This document shows, in pieces, positions 10,380 to 12,500 of a DNA stretch of 12,500 nt. Where the stretch lies: contig NW_022204839.1 in the NCBI RefSeq assembly GCF_008831285.2, forward strand, positions 5,001-17,500. Direction: 5' to 3'. Position 1 is the first letter of the stretch, and the number at the start of each line of letters is the position of its first letter. Both the position numbers and the translations under genes were made by a program. Origin of the DNA: Nymphaea colorata. Its lineage: Eukaryota > Streptophyta > Magnoliopsida > Nymphaeales > Nymphaeaceae. The notes under the pieces were generated by a model that did no database searches, was not told where the DNA came from, and worked only from the letters and a program-made list of their open reading frames with translations.

Positions 10380-10402
10380 AGCTGCTCAATCAGCCCCAAG
10401 GT
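10380..10402 (-). other. Very short untranslated leader between primer site and gag start
   Basis: Only 23 bases separate the primer-binding site from the gag ATG. Most of the transcript's 5' untranslated region must therefore come from the LTR itself, which fits the LTR's great length. Nothing else was recognised here. Confidence 0.6.
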
Positions 10403-10414
10403 GCTCTGATACCA
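10403..10414 (-). other. Primer-binding site for initiator tRNA-Met
   Basis: In element sense the sequence is TGGTATCAGAGC, the exact complement of the 3' end of plant initiator tRNA-Met including its CCA tail. It primes minus-strand DNA synthesis. It lies 3 bases after the 5' LTR if that LTR ends at 10418, or 6 if it ends at 10421. It fixes both the orientation and the element type. Confidence 0.95.
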
Positions 10415-10417
10415 AAC

Positions 10418-12500
10418 TGGTGGGAACCCGGCTAGGACTGCCTAAGCTCGCTGCCGAATGCCGAACTCCCTTCCCAAGATCTCTTGGGGCAGGCTCCGAA
10501 TAGGCTAAGTATTAAGAAGACTTTACACTCTTTCCCTGCCGGACAGCAACCCCGGCTTAATTTCCCAAGTTAGGACAGAATTACAAGAGTGTTTCCCGAA
10601 CCCAAATAGCCAATCCTACTACAAGAATGCTAAGGGGCTCAAGGCTTAATACAACCGCGACGATACAACTTAAACGCTCACCTCACTCAACCACATTCAC
10701 ATCCAAGCATTCATAAAAAACATACATGCCTAAGCGCACAAACCACACCCTCAACCCCTAGGTGGCCAAGCCGCAAGGAGGTGTGTCGTCGGCTGAACGA
10801 GCCTCCGAGGACCTCACTATGCCGCGCGCCGTGTAGGCGGGTTTGTAAGCAAGAACACCCTCCCCGTGCTATAGTGGGACAGGGTACAAACCTCCTCGAA
10901 GCTAGTCCGAGCTATCCACCGAGGCTGGAAAACCAGAAACTAAGCCTCGGTACTCAGCAAATGCCTCCTCGCCCAAGCTGGACAGCAAGCTCCACGACCC
11001 CAACTCACCGGTCGCTTGATGGCTCACGGTTCACCTCAGCAACAAGGGAAGCACGGATTACTGTTACAGCAAAACAGTAATCGAACAACAGAGCCAAAGT
11101 ATGAAATGCCTCACAAGATGCGATCTAAACCCCTCTTTGTATGCTGTTAAGGGGGAAGCAGGCGTCGAACTGGTGTCGACGAGCACCCTTCAACTCCAAG
11201 GTTGCGGCTCACGGACTGTTGCAGTCTATGCTAACAGGTTGCAGCCCATCCTCGTTGCAGCAGGGGTATGCTCCGCCAAAACAAGTGCAAGCACAATCAA
11301 ATCCAGGATATAATGAAAGGAAAACAGGGATTCAAGGAGCTGAAATCACCAGAGATACTCGTTTCCCCAATATCGAAGAAAACGAGATCGGGGTAGCGTC
11401 GAGGCTTGGCCTCTGTTCTGGAAAACGAAGAAGACAGGTTCAGGCGCTGGCAGAGAGTGGCCTCCAGTCTAAAATTCGTATAAAATCACAGGAGTCTCCA
11501 AAAATCCCCAAACTTGGTCAGAACAAGTAGACATCCTCAGGAGTGGACGCTCCAAGTTTGAGCCAAATCCGACGAGTTTAAGGCCAGGTCGTTGAGCTCT
11601 GAAAATCGCGCACGTTCTGTCCTTCGTTCAGAAATGTATCAGGCGCAGAACAGCTTCAGGACTGCTGGAGAGGTCTTCGATGGAAAAATCAAACAATTCA
11701 TAGACACCTCCAAAAATCCTGAAATTTGGACTGTAGCAAGACCACTAGCCAAGGAGTAGACGCTCCAAATTTGAGCTGAATCTGAGCTGTCTAGACCCCA
11801 GTCGTTGATCCCTCAAAGTCGCTGTAGTTCTGTCGCCTGTTTCAGGAAGAGCCGTCGTGCAGAAGAACAGCCACAGGTCTTCAAATCGCCACTCCGCCTC
11901 AATGCGATCAAATCAAGAGATGAAACCACTTGCAATCGACAGATAATTAAATTTGGAACAAGCTAAAGTCAATAGATCACCCGGTGATGCTGCATTCCCA
12001 ATGTTCTAAGCGAATATTGGGTTACAGCCGCCTGTGGCGGAGAAACAGGGATGCTCGCCGCCGATTCCCGCCAGATTCAGACCGTCGCCTCCAGAAACGC
12101 CATCTACAGTCCGATCGACGTCAAATTTGGTGGAGATGATCTCAGGGATGTTGGGAATCTAATGGCACCGGAATCGTGAAGATCCAACGGTTGGATCGCC
12201 GGAAGTGTCGCCGGAAACAGGAACTGGTCGGCGGAACTGCGTGACAGAACCTACTCCGACTTCTCAAGCTCGTAACTCACTCAATACTGAACGGATTGAC
12301 GCGATTCCACTTCCTATAGAAAGCTTGGTTCGGTGGGAAGCGAACAGTATCAAAATCCCCAAAAGTTATGGCCGATTGACCCTTCGATTTAAGCTCGGAT
12401 TGAGACTGGCTGTGGTAGGCCTGTTTCAACCGAATGCTCAAAAAGAGGCTCGATCATCCTCCAAACGACCCCCAAACCCATTCTCCTTCGCTTCGATCCT
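10418..12500 (-). repeat. 5' LTR of the retrotransposon, truncated by window end
   Basis: This direct repeat of 2051-4132 continues to the last base of the window. Differences seen by eye are three bases missing from the other copy at the very edge (TGGTGGGAACCC here, TGGGGAACC there) and four single-base indels further in. I found no substitutions. The edge may be 10418 or 10421, since both read TG on the + strand. By the length of the other LTR it should end near 13.2 kb. Short open frames in it are copies of those in the 3' LTR and are not genes. Confidence 0.93.
11438..11848 (-). repeat. Diverged tandem duplication inside the 5' LTR
   Basis: This is the same ~214-bp-period duplication as at 3068-3480 in the 3' LTR, shifted by 8368-8370 bases, with only single-base indels between the two LTR copies. 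Its presence in both shows that it belongs to the family's LTR and did not arise at this locus. Confidence 0.72.

Larger units (their letters stand above)
2051..12500 (-). mobile_element. Ty3/gypsy chromovirus LTR retrotransposon, 5' LTR cut by window end
   Basis: A nearly complete LTR retrotransposon lies antisense to the rDNA. In element order (high to low coordinates) it has the 5' LTR, an initiator tRNA-Met primer site, gag, protease, reverse transcriptase, RNase H, integrase with chromodomain, a probable polypurine tract and the 3' LTR. Integrase after RNase H places it in Ty3/gypsy, and the chromodomain places it among chromoviruses. The single short gag knuckle resembles the Reina group, but an LTR of ~2.8 kb is long for Reina, so I leave the lineage open. 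The full element would be about 11.2 kb. One frameshift interrupts gag-pol. The second target-site duplication and the end of the 5' LTR lie outside the window. Confidence 0.95.

Overview
This window is plant nuclear DNA. It holds the upstream part of a 45S ribosomal DNA unit that is interrupted by a very young LTR retrotransposon. The rDNA reads on the + strand: about 1.3 kb of intergenic spacer and 5' external transcribed spacer, then the first ~715 nt of an 18S rRNA gene. The 18S start motif, and a retroelement primer-binding site matching plant initiator tRNA-Met, point to a land plant, most likely a flowering plant. I cannot name the species. The 18S carries several unusual substitutions.

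Layout. 1-1335 is spacer/ETS and includes three copies of a 62-bp element (8-69, 207-268, 631-692), each with complementary ends. 1336-2050 is the 5' part of the 18S gene. At 2051 the 18S stops within its central variable region and an antisense (- strand) Ty3/gypsy chromovirus begins. Its 3' LTR occupies 2051 to about 4846. Its coding region runs 10379 down to 4933. Its primer-binding site is at 10403-10414. Its 5' LTR starts at about 10418 and runs off the end of the window at 12500. The rest of the 18S gene should lie roughly 0.7 kb beyond the window.

The retrotransposon encodes, in order, a gag with an N-terminal coiled coil and one CCHC-like knuckle, an aspartic protease, reverse transcriptase, RNase H, an integrase with HHCC zinc site and D,D35E triad, and a C-terminal chromodomain followed by an unexplained tail of about 210 residues. 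All named catalytic residues are present. The reading frame is broken once, by a one-base shift near 7467-7470 between reverse transcriptase and RNase H. The two LTRs are almost identical over more than 2 kb; I saw only single-base indels, no substitutions. So the insertion is very recent.

The main puzzle is quality versus biology. The first ~370 nt of the 18S are free of indels. About 1705-2065 has lost many single bases compared with the conserved 18S, including two in the invariant 530 loop. The loss continues a few bases past the 18S/LTR junction and then stops. That pattern suits a poor long-read consensus at the junction better than a decayed gene. I found no bacterial-type operons, CRISPR arrays or other new gene system.
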